NCBI GenBank assembly: GCA_003150175.1
Contig: QAKZ01000026.1
Location: 1-5,383 of the forward strand
DNA: 5,383 nt
Reading direction: 5' to 3'
From: Coriobacteriia bacterium
GTDB lineage: Bacteria; Actinomycetota; Coriobacteriia; Coriobacteriales; Atopobiaceae
Shown: one piece after another, positions 1-5,383 of the stretch
Layout: each line of letters opens with the position of its first letter
Position numbering within the stretch: position 1 is the first letter of the stretch
The notes under the pieces: model-generated
Seen by the model: the letters and a program-made list of their open reading frames with translations, nothing else
Told to the model about the DNA's origin: nothing
Databases searched by the model: none
Position numbers and translations under genes: made by a program

Positions 1-637
1 TCTTGCCCACGCCCGGCTCACCGATGAGCACGGGGTTGTTCTTGGTGCGGCGGCTGAGCACCTGGATGGTGCGGCGGATCTCCTCCACACGGCCGATCAC
101 GGGGTCGAGCTTGCCCTGGCGGGCGAGGTCGCAGACGTTGCGGCCGTACTTGGAGAGCGCCTCGAACTCGGTCTTGGAGTCCTGGCTCGTCACGCGCTCG
201 TCACCGCGCAGGTCGGAGTAGGCCTCCTCGACGCGCTTGCCGGTGACGCCGGCGGACTTGAGGATGCTGCCCGCATCGGTCTTGTCGTCGGCGAGGGCGC
301 AGAGCAGGTGCTCACTCGTCACATAGGCGTCGCCGAGCTTGGACGCGAGCTTCTCGGCCGCGTTGGCCACGCGCACGAGGTCGTTGCCGACGCCCGGCTG
401 CGCGGTATCGCCGCTCACGCGCGGCTGACGCGCGATGGCCGCGTCGACCTGCGACTCGATGGCGCGCGGGTCCGCGCCCACGCGCTCGATGATGGCGGAG
501 AGGTTGTGCTCCCCGCTGGAAAGAAGGGCCTTGAGCAGGTGCAGCGGCGTGAGCTCGGACGCGTTGGCGTCCGTCGCGATGCCGACGGCGGCCTGCAGGG
601 CCTCCTGGGCGGTTACTGCCCATTTGTCTAGTCTCAT
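1..637 (-). CDS. clpB: ClpB disaggregase, N-terminal part (cut by left edge)
   Basis: ClpB is the cytoplasmic Hsp100 AAA+ hexamer that threads polypeptides out of aggregates and hands them to DnaK/DnaJ/GrpE. The ATG at 637 opens an uninterrupted frame of 212 codons to the window edge. It begins [14 protein letters not shown], followed by the Clp N-terminal repeat domain (about residues 1-145; [12 protein letters not shown] and [11 protein letters not shown] are its two repeat signatures). It then enters the first ATPase domain through GKLDPVIGR and [17 protein letters not shown]. The edge falls inside the Walker A motif: the last whole codon is Lys212, the same number as the Walker A lysine of E. 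coli ClpB, so no N-terminal length change is evident. A good ribosome-binding site (AGAGGTGA) lies 6 bases before the ATG. It is separated from hspR by an opposite-strand gene, so it needs its own promoter. Identification is secure; the middle and C-terminal parts are not visible. Confidence 0.97.
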   Translation of the reverse strand, partial: MRLDKWAVTAQEALQAAVGIATDANASELTPLHLLKALLSSGEHNLSAIIERVGADPRAIESQVDAAIARQPRVSGDTAQPGVGNDLVRVANAAEKLASKLGDAYVTSEHLLCALADDKTDAGSILKSAGVTGKRVEEAYSDLRGDERVTSQDSKTEFEALSKYGRNVCDLARQGKLDPVIGRVEEIRRTIQVLSRRTKNNPVLIGEPGVGK

Positions 638-657
638 ACTGGTCACCTCTCTGGGGT

Positions 658-689
658 GCCGCGCCGGGCGTTTTCCGGTCCCGCGCGGC
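658..689 (-). promoter_or_regulatory. hairpin in the clpB mRNA leader
   Basis: GCCGCGC (658-664) pairs with GCGCGGC (683-689), and GGG (666-668) with CCC (680-682), across one bulged base, around an A-rich apex in the mRNA. In the clpB mRNA the stem ends about ten bases before the ribosome-binding site (AGGTGA at 648-643). A second, weak pairing of CACC (658-655) with GGTG (647-644) would cover that site. The structure is read directly from the sequence. A role in mRNA stability or temperature-dependent translation is only a suggestion. Confidence 0.4.
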
Positions 690-704
690 TCGCTGTTTAT
701 CAGT

Positions 705-760
705 ACGAGTTATGCCCTCTAAGCGCGTTCGCTATACAAAATCTAAGTGTGTTCACAGTA
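705..760 (-). promoter_or_regulatory. possible clpB promoter with weak HspR-like site
   Basis: Reading toward clpB, TATAGC (736-731), preceded by TTTG, is a fair -10 box. CTGTGA (758-753), 16 bases upstream, is a poor -35. Just downstream, CTTAGAGGGCATAACTC (723-707) loosely recalls the HspR operator HAIR (CTTGAGT-N7-ACTCAAG), but it has mismatches and a spacing one base short. No exact HAIR and no CIRCE element (the HrcA operator) occurs between clpB and its neighbour. A promoter is needed here because the next gene upstream runs the other way; the exact boxes are uncertain. Confidence 0.3.
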
Positions 761-795
761 GGTCTATAGGGGTCCCTGTAGGGGGCTGGGCGGGT

Positions 796-809
796 GCGCC
801 TGCAGGCGC
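796..809. repeat. 14-bp perfect GC palindrome
   Basis: GCGCCTGCAGGCGC equals its own reverse complement. It lies in the gap between clpB and the plus-strand gene, about 60 bases upstream of the putative clpB -35. It could be a dimeric regulator site or simply chance in G+C-rich DNA. Confidence 0.35.
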
Positions 810-856
810 GGCAAGCACCGAGCGATTAACCGCTAGCTCCCGTGTTCGGGTCTGAC

Positions 857-928
857 AGTGTACAAATTAAAAAGAGGCCCTTCTTCTTTCCTGCGGCTTT
901 AAAACGGCTGGATTTCTTTATGTACACT
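857..928. repeat. 72-bp element with AGTGTACA inverted ends (copy 1)
   Basis: AGTGTACA at 857-864 and its exact reverse complement TGTACACT at 921-928 bound a 72-base, locally A+T-rich stretch. The same 72-base spacing and end sequences recur at 2364-2435, on the far side of the plus-strand gene. Shared sequence runs slightly past the ends: CAGTGTACA on the left, and TGYACACTAATG on the right (921-932 and 2428-2439, one mismatch). The interiors are not clearly alike. Inside copy 1, AAAGAGG (871-877) can pair with CTTCTTT (883-889, one G-U) as a small hairpin. It may be a dispersed intergenic repeat or a regulatory pair of sites. Confidence 0.5.
899..928 (+). promoter_or_regulatory. possible promoter of the nuclease-like gene
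   Basis: TACACT (923-928) fits the actinobacterial -10 pattern TANNNT, and TTAAAA (899-904) is a weak -35 at 18 bases. A start of transcription near 935 would lie downstream of the ATG at 930 and so would favour the ATG at 981 as the translation start. The -10 lies within the right arm of the 72-bp element. It is a weak prediction: the same arm recurs at 2428-2435, where no plus-strand gene follows. Confidence 0.25.
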
Positions 929-980
929 AATGAGACCGTATTTCCGGCCCCGCCGCGACCTCATAGAAAGAAACCCGCCC

Positions 981-2198
981 ATGCGCCTCGCACTCACCGG
1001 ACTCACCGCGCTGCGCATCTGGCGCGGCATACGCACAGGCAAGCTGCCCGACGCCACCGTGGGTGAGCGCATCGACCTGCCGGCCCCCGACCCCGCGCCC
1101 GCAAACCGCTGGACGCAAAAGGCCTTTGACCTCGTGTTTCTTGGTATCAACGAGCCGCTCGACCAGAAGCATCCCCTGCACATCGCCGTCCCCGACGCCA
1201 AACTGCGGATCCGGACCCGCGGTACGGCGTGCTCCGTCTTTACCCGGATCCCGACGGGCTCGTTCGTCGACGTCGGGCACGGCGTGGCAATCGCCTGCCC
1301 CGAGCTCGTCTTTGCCGAGATGAGCGCCGCAATGAACCGACCCGTCCAGCTCTTGCTGGGCTACGAGCTTTGCGGCGGCTACTCTCGCGACGACGCCGAC
1401 CCGCGCGAAGGCGAGGTGACCTACTCCGTCGACCCCCTCACGACCCCTGAGGCGATCGGCGCGTACCTCGAGGGCTGCCGCCACATGCCCCGGATTTGGC
1501 AATCGCGCGAGGTCCTTCCCTACCTGATGGGCAACGCCTGGTCGCCCATCGAGGCGATAATCGCGCAGATGATCGTGCTCGATCCCTGCGAGTCGGGTTA
1601 CGGGCTCGGCGAGATCGAGCTCAACCACCGCGTCGGCGCCGCAAAGAAGGGCTCTCGCGTGCCGGACATCCTCTTTGCGGGAACCCATGTGGGCCTCAAC
1701 TACGACGGCGGGGGCCACTTCGGGCTGGACGACGTCATCGCGGCAGCGGGAACGGACCGCGAGAAGGAGGTCGTCGCCAAAGCGCGCTCAAAAATCGTGG
1801 ACGACAAGCGCCGCGACCGTGAGCTTCTGGTCGCGGGCTACTCGGTGATGGCGGTAACCAGCGAGGACCTCTACGAGCCCGGCGGTCTCGACGCCGTGAT
1901 GGCGCAGGTGATCGAACTGATCGAGCGCGAGACCGGGCGCGAGCTTACAGAACAGCGTGACTTCCTCAACGATGAGCGAATGGCGTCCAGGCGCCAGCGG
2001 TTTCTTTGGTCGCTCCTCCCCGGCAAGAGGGGCCTGAGGATCCTGCAGCAAAACGCGGCGACCAAACGCGCCATCGAGGACTATCTCCGCACGGTGAGGG
2101 AAGCCGATAAGGCGTTCAGGCTGTTTGAGTCCAACGGCCCCAAGCTCGGCACATGGCTCTACATTCCGCTTAACGAGCAAACGGGAAGGTTCACGTAG
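981..2198 (+). CDS. uncharacterised protein with Vsr/DUF559-like nuclease signature
   Basis: This 405-residue protein has no function I can name. From the chosen ATG it starts MRLALTGLTALRIWR and has a middle segment with ELVFAEM (about 108-114) and LLLGYELCGGY (124-134). The C-terminal third carries PDILF (228-232), then YDGGGH (241-246), a Lys/Arg-rich DDKRRDREL (274-282) and GYSVMAV (286-292). A PD, then a strand ending in H about 17 residues later, then RDREL..GY, resembles Vsr/DUF559 endonuclease-like domains of the PD-(D/E)XK fold. Asp229, Asp242 and His246 would be the key residues. No signal peptide or membrane segment is evident. The frame stays open to an ATG at 930, but residues encoded there are Arg/Pro-rich with AGA and ATA codons unlike the rest, and neither start has a strong ribosome-binding site. 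It lies opposite to the chaperone genes, between hspR and clpB, suggesting a later arrival. Being a gene is near certain; nuclease activity is inference. Confidence 0.85.
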   Translation: MRLALTGLTALRIWRGIRTGKLPDATVGERIDLPAPDPAPANRWTQKAFDLVFLGINEPLDQKHPLHIAVPDAKLRIRTRGTACSVFTRIPTGSFVDVGHGVAIACPELVFAEMSAAMNRPVQLLLGYELCGGYSRDDADPREGEVTYSVDPLTTPEAIGAYLEGCRHMPRIWQSREVLPYLMGNAWSPIEAIIAQMIVLDPCESGYGLGEIELNHRVGAAKKGSRVPDILFAGTHVGLNYDGGGHFGLDDVIAAAGTDREKEVVAKARSKIVDDKRRDRELLVAGYSVMAVTSEDLYEPGGLDAVMAQVIELIERETGRELTEQRDFLNDERMASRRQRFLWSLLPGKRGLRILQQNAATKRAIEDYLRTVREADKAFRLFESNGPKLGTWLYIPLNEQTGRFT

Positions 2199-2226
2199 CC
2201 GCGACGACACTTCCCGTGGGCTCGAC

Positions 2227-2312
2227 GCGCTGGCGAAAGCGCGAGCATTGGCGGGTGGCAGGCGTTGGCGAGCTGTAGGCATTGGCGCGCGACGGGCATT
2301 GGCGGGCACAGG
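2227..2312. repeat. 17-bp imperfect tandem repeat, four to five copies
   Basis: Four adjacent 17-base units start at 2245, 2262, 2279 and 2296, each opening GCRTTGGCG (three GCATTGGCG, one GCGTTGGCG) and ending in AG or GG. A looser 18-base unit beginning GCGCTGGCG (2227-2244) precedes them. The array begins 28 bases after the stop codon of the nuclease-like gene. Because 17 is not a multiple of three and no gene covers it, it is not a protein repeat. Function unknown; it could be a binding-site array or a slippage-generated repeat. Confidence 0.7.
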
Positions 2313-2363
2313 TGACCGATTAAAACGGGGAGAGGGCAGAAATCGCGCTTCTTGCCAGGCGCC

Positions 2364-2435
2364 AGTGTACATAAAACAACCCCGGCCCCAAGAAATCCCA
2401 GGATTCTCAAGGGCCGGGGTTATATCTTGCACACT
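2364..2435. repeat. 72-bp element with AGTGTACA-type inverted ends (copy 2)
   Basis: AGTGTACA (2364-2371) and TGCACACT (2428-2435) bound a 72-base stretch, the same length as copy 1 at 857-928. Here the inverted repeat is longer: the outer 25 bases of each arm match at 20 positions, including 11 perfect bases at the inner end that form the terminator stem. Left arm AGTGTACATAAA (2364-2375) is identical to the reverse complement of the right end of copy 1 (928-917). Confidence 0.5.
2378..2421. terminator. bidirectional intrinsic terminator between hspR and the nuclease-like gene
   Basis: AACCCCGGCCC (2378-2388) pairs perfectly with GGGCCGGGGTT (2411-2421). The loop can extend the stem through AGAA-TCC pairing with GGATTCT around one bulged A (2391-2407). 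On the minus strand the stem is followed by TTGTTTTATG, a good U-tract for ending the hspR transcript, whose stop codon is about 80 bases upstream. On the plus strand it is followed by TTATATCTT, adequate for the nuclease-like gene. Convergent gene ends fit a shared terminator. Confidence 0.85.
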
Positions 2436-2498
2436 AATGCATCCATCGAGCACCGGCAGCAGGAACGCACGACGCGCGCCGTGCGCCAAGCCGGCCGC

Positions 2499-2957
2499 TT
2501 ACTCCCCGTCCGCGGCGTCCTGCGGCGAGGTGTCCGTCTCGCCGCCGGGCAGGCCATTGCCGAGGAGCTTGCGCATCATCTGCTCGGGATTGCCCTCGTA
2601 GCGCGCGATCGCCGTGATGCGCTCCTGGACGCGGTACTCGTGGAGCTCCTCCTCCATAGCGCGCATCTGGTCGCGCATGGACTCGAGCTCGTCCTTGAGC
2701 TGCAGGGTCTGCTCACGCATGTCGAGGATACGGACGACGCCGGCCAGGTTGATGCCCTCGTCGGTGAGCTTGGAGATGAGGTTCAGCCGGTCGATGTCGG
2801 CCTGGCTGTACAGGCGGGTGTTGCCGCGCGAGCGGCCGGGGTTCACGAGGCCCTTCTGCTCGTAGACGCGCAGCGTCTGCGGGTGCATGCCCGTGAGCTC
2901 GGCCGCGACGCTGATCATGTAGAGGGGCTTGTTGCGCCCTTCGTCGTTACGCGCCAT
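2499..2957 (-). CDS. hspR: HspR, MerR-family heat-shock repressor
   Basis: HspR represses dnaK-operon and clpB promoters in actinobacteria by binding HAIR operators, and is known to use DnaK as a co-repressor in Streptomyces. The 152-residue protein has the MerR-type DNA-binding domain at the front: helix-turn-helix about residues 15-34 ([20 protein letters not shown]), then the wing with [19 protein letters not shown] coiled-coil segment follows (about 80-115, [23 protein letters not shown]), which would mediate dimerisation. The tail is short and acidic, with no cysteines for metal sensing. Its ATG overlaps the dnaJ stop by 11 bases, and its ribosome-binding site AGGAGG lies inside dnaJ, so translation is probably coupled. 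It is the last gene of the chaperone transcript; a terminator follows about 80 bases after the stop. Identification rests on the HspR-type helix-turn-helix and on its position behind dnaJ. Confidence 0.96.
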   Translation of the reverse strand: MARNDEGRNKPLYMISVAAELTGMHPQTLRVYEQKGLVNPGRSRGNTRLYSQADIDRLNLISKLTDEGINLAGVVRILDMREQTLQLKDELESMRDQMRAMEEELHEYRVQERITAIARYEGNPEQMMRKLLGNGLPGGETDTSPQDAADGE

Positions 2958-3888
2958 AGCGCTCGACCTCCTCGCGGTAGTCGCGCTCGTCGGCGGCCTT
3001 TAAGGCCTCCAGCGCGTCACGCTCCTTCTTTGAGAGCATGGTCGGGACCTTGACCTGCACCGTCACGTAGAGGGCGCCCTTCGAGCCCTTGCGCTTGACG
3101 TCGGGGGCGCCGAGGTCCTTGAAGCGGAAGGTCTTGCCGGTCTGGATACCGGCCGGGATCTTCAGCCTGACCTCCTTGCCCTCGGGCGTGGGGACGTCGA
3201 CCGTGGTGCCGAGCGCCGCCTCGTACATCGACAGCGGCAGCTCCATGCGCACGTCGGCGCCGTCGCGCTTGAAGAGCGGGTGCTCCGCGACGTGCGTGGT
3301 GATGACGAGGTCGCCGCGTGCGCCGCCGTTGGCGCCCGACTCGCCGCGGCCGCGGTAGCGCAGCTTGCCGCCGTCCACCGCACCGGCGGGGATCTTCACG
3401 GTGAGGGTCTCCTCGAGCCCCGTCGAGGGCACCCGGTAGGTCACCTTACGCGTCGCGCCGCTGAAGGCCTCCTCGGCCGTCACGTCGATGGACATGGTGA
3501 GGTCGGAGCCCTTCTGGGGCCCGCGGGCACGGCCGGGGCCGCCCGCCCCGCCGAAGATCGACGAGAAGTCGAAGCCCCCGAAGCCGTCGCCGCCCATGCC
3601 GCCAAAGATGTCCTGCCAGTTGCCGCCGACGTTGGTGGTGTAGCTGTAGCCGCCGCCGGGGCGCCCGGCGCCGGGGATGCCGCCGAACATCAGGAGCTGG
3701 TCGTATTCCTTGCGCTTCTGTTTATCGGAAAGCGTGGTGTACGCCTCGCTGATCTCCTTGAACTTCGCCTCGTCGCCGCCCGCGTCGGGGTGGTACTTGG
3801 CGGCCAGCTTGCGGAAGGCCTTCTTTATGTCGTCATCGGTGGCGTCGCGCTTGACGCCGAGGATGTCATAGTAGTTTCGCTCTGCCAT
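2947..3888 (-). CDS. dnaJ: DnaJ/CbpA-type Hsp40 co-chaperone lacking the zinc finger
   Basis: DnaJ delivers unfolded clients to DnaK and triggers its ATPase. The 313-residue protein has a J domain (residues 5-70) with the essential HPD at 33-35 and a Gly/Phe-rich linker (about 69-123) containing DIFGG. The substrate-binding C-terminal domains I and II (about 128-300) include [12 protein letters not shown] and [10 protein letters not shown]. The four CXXCXGXG repeats of classical DnaJ are absent: the chain passes directly from the Gly-rich linker to the beta domains, and I see no cysteine in the protein. It is therefore a class B (CbpA-like) Hsp40 and shorter than the usual 370-380 residues, although it occupies the dnaJ place in the operon. 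The ATG at 3888 is preceded by AAAGGGGG, about 10 bases upstream, which borders the possible RNA switch described separately. The gene end overlaps hspR. The symbol cbpA would also be defensible. Confidence 0.95.
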   Translation of the reverse strand: MAERNYYDILGVKRDATDDDIKKAFRKLAAKYHPDAGGDEAKFKEISEAYTTLSDKQKRKEYDQLLMFGGIPGAGRPGGGYSYTTNVGGNWQDIFGGMGGDGFGGFDFSSIFGGAGGPGRARGPQKGSDLTMSIDVTAEEAFSGATRKVTYRVPSTGLEETLTVKIPAGAVDGGKLRYRGRGESGANGGARGDLVITTHVAEHPLFKRDGADVRMELPLSMYEAALGTTVDVPTPEGKEVRLKIPAGIQTGKTFRFKDLGAPDVKRKGSKGALYVTVQVKVPTMLSKKERDALEALKAADERDYREEVERYGA

Positions 3889-3891
3889 TGT

Positions 3892-3940
3892 GCACGAGCC
3901 CCCTTTCGAAAAAAGCGCGCCCGAGCTCGTGCCCGGGCGC
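3892..3940 (-). promoter_or_regulatory. terminator-like hairpin with competing pairing at the dnaJ ribosome-binding site
   Basis: In the mRNA, GCGCCCG (3940-3934) pairs with CGGGCGC (3923-3917) over a 10-base loop, followed by GC and six U (3914-3909). This is a complete intrinsic-terminator form lying between grpE and dnaJ. The loop contains GCACGAGC (3932-3925), an exact 8-base complement of GCTCGTGC (3899-3892), which begins at the last G of the dnaJ ribosome-binding site and ends three bases before the ATG. The two pairings could form an H-type pseudoknot or exchange with each other. This would allow partial termination after grpE, or shielding of dnaJ translation. The pairings are seen directly; regulation is inferred. 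Confidence 0.6.
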
Positions 3941-3951
3941 CTGTGAGTCGT

Positions 3952-4722
3952 TTACTTCTTGGCGCCGTCGTCGCCGGCCGCGTCGTCCTCGGGCTCAGGC
4001 TCGGGAGCCGGGCGCTTGGGGCCGCCGTAGGTCACCGTGACCATCGCGGTGCGGATGACCTTGTCGCCCATCTTGTAGCCCTTCTGGTACACGTCGCGGA
4101 CCGTCTCGTCGTAGGCGTCCTTGTCCTCGACACGGCCCACGGCCTGGTGGGCCAGCGGCTCGAACGGCTCGCCAGCGGGGTCGATGACCTCGACGCCCTC
4201 CTTGGCGAGAACCCCGACCATCTTTGTGTGGACGGCGTCGATGCCGTCGACGAACTGCTTGAGCTGGTCGTCGCCCTCGACGGAGCCGGAGTGCTCGATG
4301 GCGCGCTCCATGTCGTCGATGACGGGAAGAAGCGCGAGCACGAGCTTCTCGGCGGCACGCTCCTTCTCGGCGAGGCGCTCGCTCGCGGTGCGGCGACGGT
4401 AGTTGTCCCAGTCCGCTTGCAGGCGCACGAGACGGTCGGTCGCATCGGCAGCCTGCTTCTTTGCGGCGGCGATGTCGTCGTCGACGGCGGCGAGTTTCTT
4501 TGCGAGCTCGTCGCGCTCCTCGCGGAGCTTGCCGGCGTCGGAGGCGAGCTCCTTCTCGGCAGCCTCCTCGCCGCGGCGGATTGCCTCCGCCACGCGCGCG
4601 GCCTCCTCGTCCGGGTCGAGCTCGGGCTCGGCGGCGTCGGCGGCAGCGGTCTCGGTATCGTTCACGGGCTCGGCCTGGGCGGCCTCGTCCTTGGTCTCGT
4701 CACTCTGAATGGGCACCTTCAC
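3952..4722 (-). CDS. grpE: GrpE nucleotide-exchange factor
   Basis: GrpE is the dimeric cytoplasmic factor that releases ADP from DnaK. The 256-residue protein has an acidic, disordered-looking N-terminus (about 1-50, rich in Glu, Asp and Ala). A long charged helix follows (about 50-140), containing the family segment LQADWDNYRRRT, and then the compact beta domain with GVEVIDPAGEPFEPLAHQAVG and the hallmark QKGYKMGDKVIRTAMVTV near 213-230. It begins with GTG at 4722 five bases after AGGAGG, a strong site that decides the start. Beyond the usual end there is a Pro/Glu/Asp-rich tail of about 25 residues (PKRPAPEPEPEDDAAG). At 256 residues it is longer than E. coli GrpE (197) because of both acidic ends. 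It is separated from dnaK by 145 bases with strong hairpins and from dnaJ by 63 bases. Confidence 0.97.
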   Translation of the reverse strand: MKVPIQSDETKDEAAQAEPVNDTETAAADAAEPELDPDEEAARVAEAIRRGEEAAEKELASDAGKLREERDELAKKLAAVDDDIAAAKKQAADATDRLVRLQADWDNYRRRTASERLAEKERAAEKLVLALLPVIDDMERAIEHSGSVEGDDQLKQFVDGIDAVHTKMVGVLAKEGVEVIDPAGEPFEPLAHQAVGRVEDKDAYDETVRDVYQKGYKMGDKVIRTAMVTVTYGGPKRPAPEPEPEDDAAGDDGAKK

Positions 4723-4746
4723 GTCACCCTCCTAGTTTCCTCAGAA

Positions 4747-4774
4747 GGGAGGCGGCCGGCTGGGGCCGCCTCCC
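4747..4774 (-). other. strong hairpin just before grpE
   Basis: GGGAGGCGGCC (4747-4757) and GGCCGCCTCCC (4764-4774) form a perfect 11-bp stem with a 6-base loop. In the dnaK-grpE mRNA it is followed by UUCUGAGG, which lacks a U-tract, so it looks like a processing, pausing or 3'-end-protecting structure rather than a full terminator. The grpE start is 24 bases further on. Confidence 0.6.
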
Positions 4775-4791
4775 GAATCAGTCGATTACCT

Positions 4792-4825
4792 GCGGCGCGC
4801 TCCCGGCTTTGCGCCGGCGCGCCGC
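4792..4825 (-). other. second hairpin of the dnaK-grpE spacer
   Basis: GCGGCGCG (4792-4799) pairs with CGCGCCGC (4818-4825), and CCGGC (4803-4807) pairs with GCCGG (4813-4817) around a 5-base loop, with a small bulge on one side. It has no U-tract. It is one of three consecutive hairpins between dnaK and grpE. Confidence 0.5.
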
Positions 4826-4829
4826 GAGC

Positions 4830-4852
4830 CGCGCGGGCGAGGTGCCCGCGCG
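4830..4852 (-). other. first hairpin after the dnaK stop codon
   Basis: CGCGCGGGC (4830-4838) and GCCCGCGCG (4844-4852) form a perfect 9-bp stem with a 5-base loop, 15 bases after the dnaK stop codon. It has no U-tract. A hairpin here would be placed to protect the dnaK message from 3' exonucleases. Confidence 0.5.
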
Positions 4853-4867
4853 CGGGGCGGGACCCGA

Positions 4868-5383
<516 letters not shown>

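Noticed and set aside
308..631. Open frames on either strand overlapping the clpB start
   Set aside because: They are shadows of the ClpB N-terminal domain, whose frame aligns along its whole length with known ClpB.
638..856. CIRCE element (HrcA operator) or CtsR heptamer repeats upstream of clpB
   Set aside because: No TTAGCACTC-N9-GAGTGCTAA and no GGTCAAA direct repeats are present; HspR is the regulator that fits this locus.
930..980. Upstream ATG at 930 as the start of the nuclease-like gene
   Set aside because: No ribosome-binding site, overlap with the right end of the 72-bp element, and Arg/Pro-rich residues with AGA and ATA codons. The ATG at 981 gives a more natural protein start, but 930 cannot be excluded.
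927..1718. 263-codon minus-strand open frame opposite the nuclease-like gene
   Set aside because: No recognisable domain and no ribosome-binding site; it mirrors the plus-strand gene, which has family-like motifs and normal codon use.
857..2435. Insertion sequence or composite transposon
   Set aside because: The gene between the 72-bp elements has no transposase or integrase motif, and no direct duplication flanks either element.
1788..2489. 233-codon minus-strand open frame spanning the end of the nuclease-like gene, the tandem repeat and the terminator
   Set aside because: It would read through a strong terminator hairpin and a 17-base repeat array, and its composition is Arg/Pro/Ala-rich with no domain.

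Overview
The window carries most of an actinobacterial heat-shock chaperone cluster. Gene order along the minus strand is dnaK (3' part, cut by the right edge), grpE, dnaJ, hspR, then, after a 1.5-kb interruption, clpB (5' part, cut by the left edge). The high G+C content, the MerR-type repressor HspR directly behind dnaJ, and ClpB nearby point to an Actinomycetota. The zinc-finger-less DnaJ and the style of the extra plus-strand gene suggest the class Coriobacteriia (Olsenella/Collinsella/Atopobium-like); this is inferred from family knowledge and was not tested by a search.

Layout. 1-637: N-terminal 212 codons of ClpB, minus strand. 638-980: a 343-base gap upstream of clpB and of the oppositely oriented gene. 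It holds the clpB leader hairpin, a possible clpB promoter with a weak HspR-like site, a 14-bp palindrome and a 72-bp element bounded by AGTGTACA inverted repeats. 981-2198: a plus-strand gene for a 405-residue protein of unknown role with a Vsr/DUF559-like (PD-(D/E)XK-type) nuclease signature near its C-terminus. 2199-2498: a 300-base convergent gap with a 17-bp tandem repeat and a second 72-bp element that contains a strong bidirectional terminator. 2499-5383: hspR, dnaJ, grpE and the end of dnaK.

How the genes work together. DnaK, with DnaJ (delivers clients and stimulates ATPase) and GrpE (nucleotide exchange), refolds proteins. ClpB is the disaggregase that works with DnaK. HspR is the autoregulatory repressor of this class of operon and in other actinobacteria also controls clpB. 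hspR overlaps dnaJ by 11 bases. The grpE-dnaJ and dnaK-grpE spacers hold strong RNA hairpins that could set different expression levels within one transcript.

The parts that known genes do not explain are (1) the nuclease-like gene between hspR and clpB with matching 72-bp inverted-repeat elements on either side, (2) a terminator-like hairpin before dnaJ whose loop is exactly complementary to the sequence next to the dnaJ ribosome-binding site, and (3) the 17-bp tandem repeat downstream of the nuclease-like gene. No RNA genes, CRISPR array or transposase were seen.
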